Source: Acidimicrobiia bacterium
GTDB taxonomy: Bacteria; Actinomycetota; Acidimicrobiia; Spongiisociales; UBA5794
Assembly (NCBI GenBank): GCA_013003515.1
Contig: JABDIW010000392.1
Coordinates: 1 to 6,234, forward strand
Reading direction: 5' to 3'
Length of the DNA: 6,234 nt
The notes beneath the pieces were generated by a model, which was not told the origin of the DNA, did not search any database, and worked only from the letters and a program-made list of their open reading frames with translations. Of this stretch, positions 6,162 to 6,234 are shown piece after piece; positions within the stretch are counted from its first letter, which is position 1; every line of letters begins with the position of its first letter. Made by a program: the position numbers and the translations under genes.

Positions 6162-6234
6162 CCGGTGACTCGCCCCGGGTGGCCGTTGTCACCGGCGCCT
6201 CGCGTGGTATCGGCCGTGCGATCGCGACCGCTCT
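6158..6234 (+). CDS. fabG: 3-oxoacyl-ACP reductase, N-terminal fragment cut by the window edge
   Basis: Only 25 full codons are visible. They read into VAVVTGASRGIGRAIA (8-23), the first beta strand and TGxxxGIG dinucleotide-binding loop of a classical short-chain dehydrogenase, with Thr12, Gly13 and Gly17-Ile18-Gly19 in place. FabG reduces 3-ketoacyl-ACP with NADPH, the step after FabH. The Arg16 in the loop is common in NADPH-using FabG proteins. The start overlaps the fabH stop as ATGA, so translation is probably coupled. The catalytic Ser-Tyr-Lys lies outside the window, so another SDR is formally possible; the position after fabD and fabH makes FabG the best call. Confidence 0.85.
   Translation, partial: MTGDSPRVAVVTGASRGIGRAIATA

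Noticed and set aside
1..6234. CRISPR array, mobile element, tRNA, defence or biosynthetic cluster
   Set aside because: No regularly spaced repeats, terminal inverted repeats, tRNA-like folds, or transposase or nuclease motifs were seen; nearly all bases belong to six recognised metabolic genes.

Overview
The window reads as an ordinary chromosomal stretch of a high-GC bacterium, most likely an actinobacterium. GC is roughly two thirds by eye and third codon positions are mostly G or C. A TANNNT box sits six bases before an ATG, an arrangement typical of leaderless actinobacterial genes. The combination of a fabD-fabH-fabG cluster, a FabH with a C-terminal tail and a DUF3417-type glucan phosphorylase made me think of Acidimicrobiia. 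That placement is a guess from memory, not a search result.

Layout. On the minus strand, reading leftward from about 2998, are glgP (alpha-glucan phosphorylase, 708 aa) and then, after 34 bases, an alaC-like PLP aminotransferase whose C-terminus runs off the left edge. On the plus strand, reading rightward from 3054, are a low-specificity L-threonine aldolase, fabD (malonyl-CoA:ACP transacylase), fabH (ketoacyl-ACP synthase III) and the first 25 codons of fabG (3-ketoacyl-ACP reductase), cut by the right edge. The two transcription units diverge from a 55-bp intergenic region (2999-3053) that must hold both promoters. No gene-free stretch exceeds 55 bp. I saw no tRNA, rRNA, CRISPR array, insertion sequence, attachment site or clear rho-independent terminator.

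How the genes fit together. fabD, fabH and fabG supply malonyl-ACP, the first condensation and the first reduction of type II fatty acid synthesis. The fabH stop overlaps the fabG start (ATGA), so these two are translationally coupled. The threonine aldolase lies 31 bases upstream of fabD on the same strand and may share its transcript, but it has no obvious functional link to lipid synthesis. GlgP releases glucose 1-phosphate from storage glucan. The aminotransferase beside it probably exchanges alanine/pyruvate with glutamate/2-oxoglutarate. Together the window is central metabolism.

I found no previously undescribed system. The points worth a second look are modest: the compact, apparently leaderless divergent promoter, a 36-residue C-terminal tail on FabH, a changed residue at its substrate-gate position, an internal promoter-like box before fabH, and a small palindrome before fabD.
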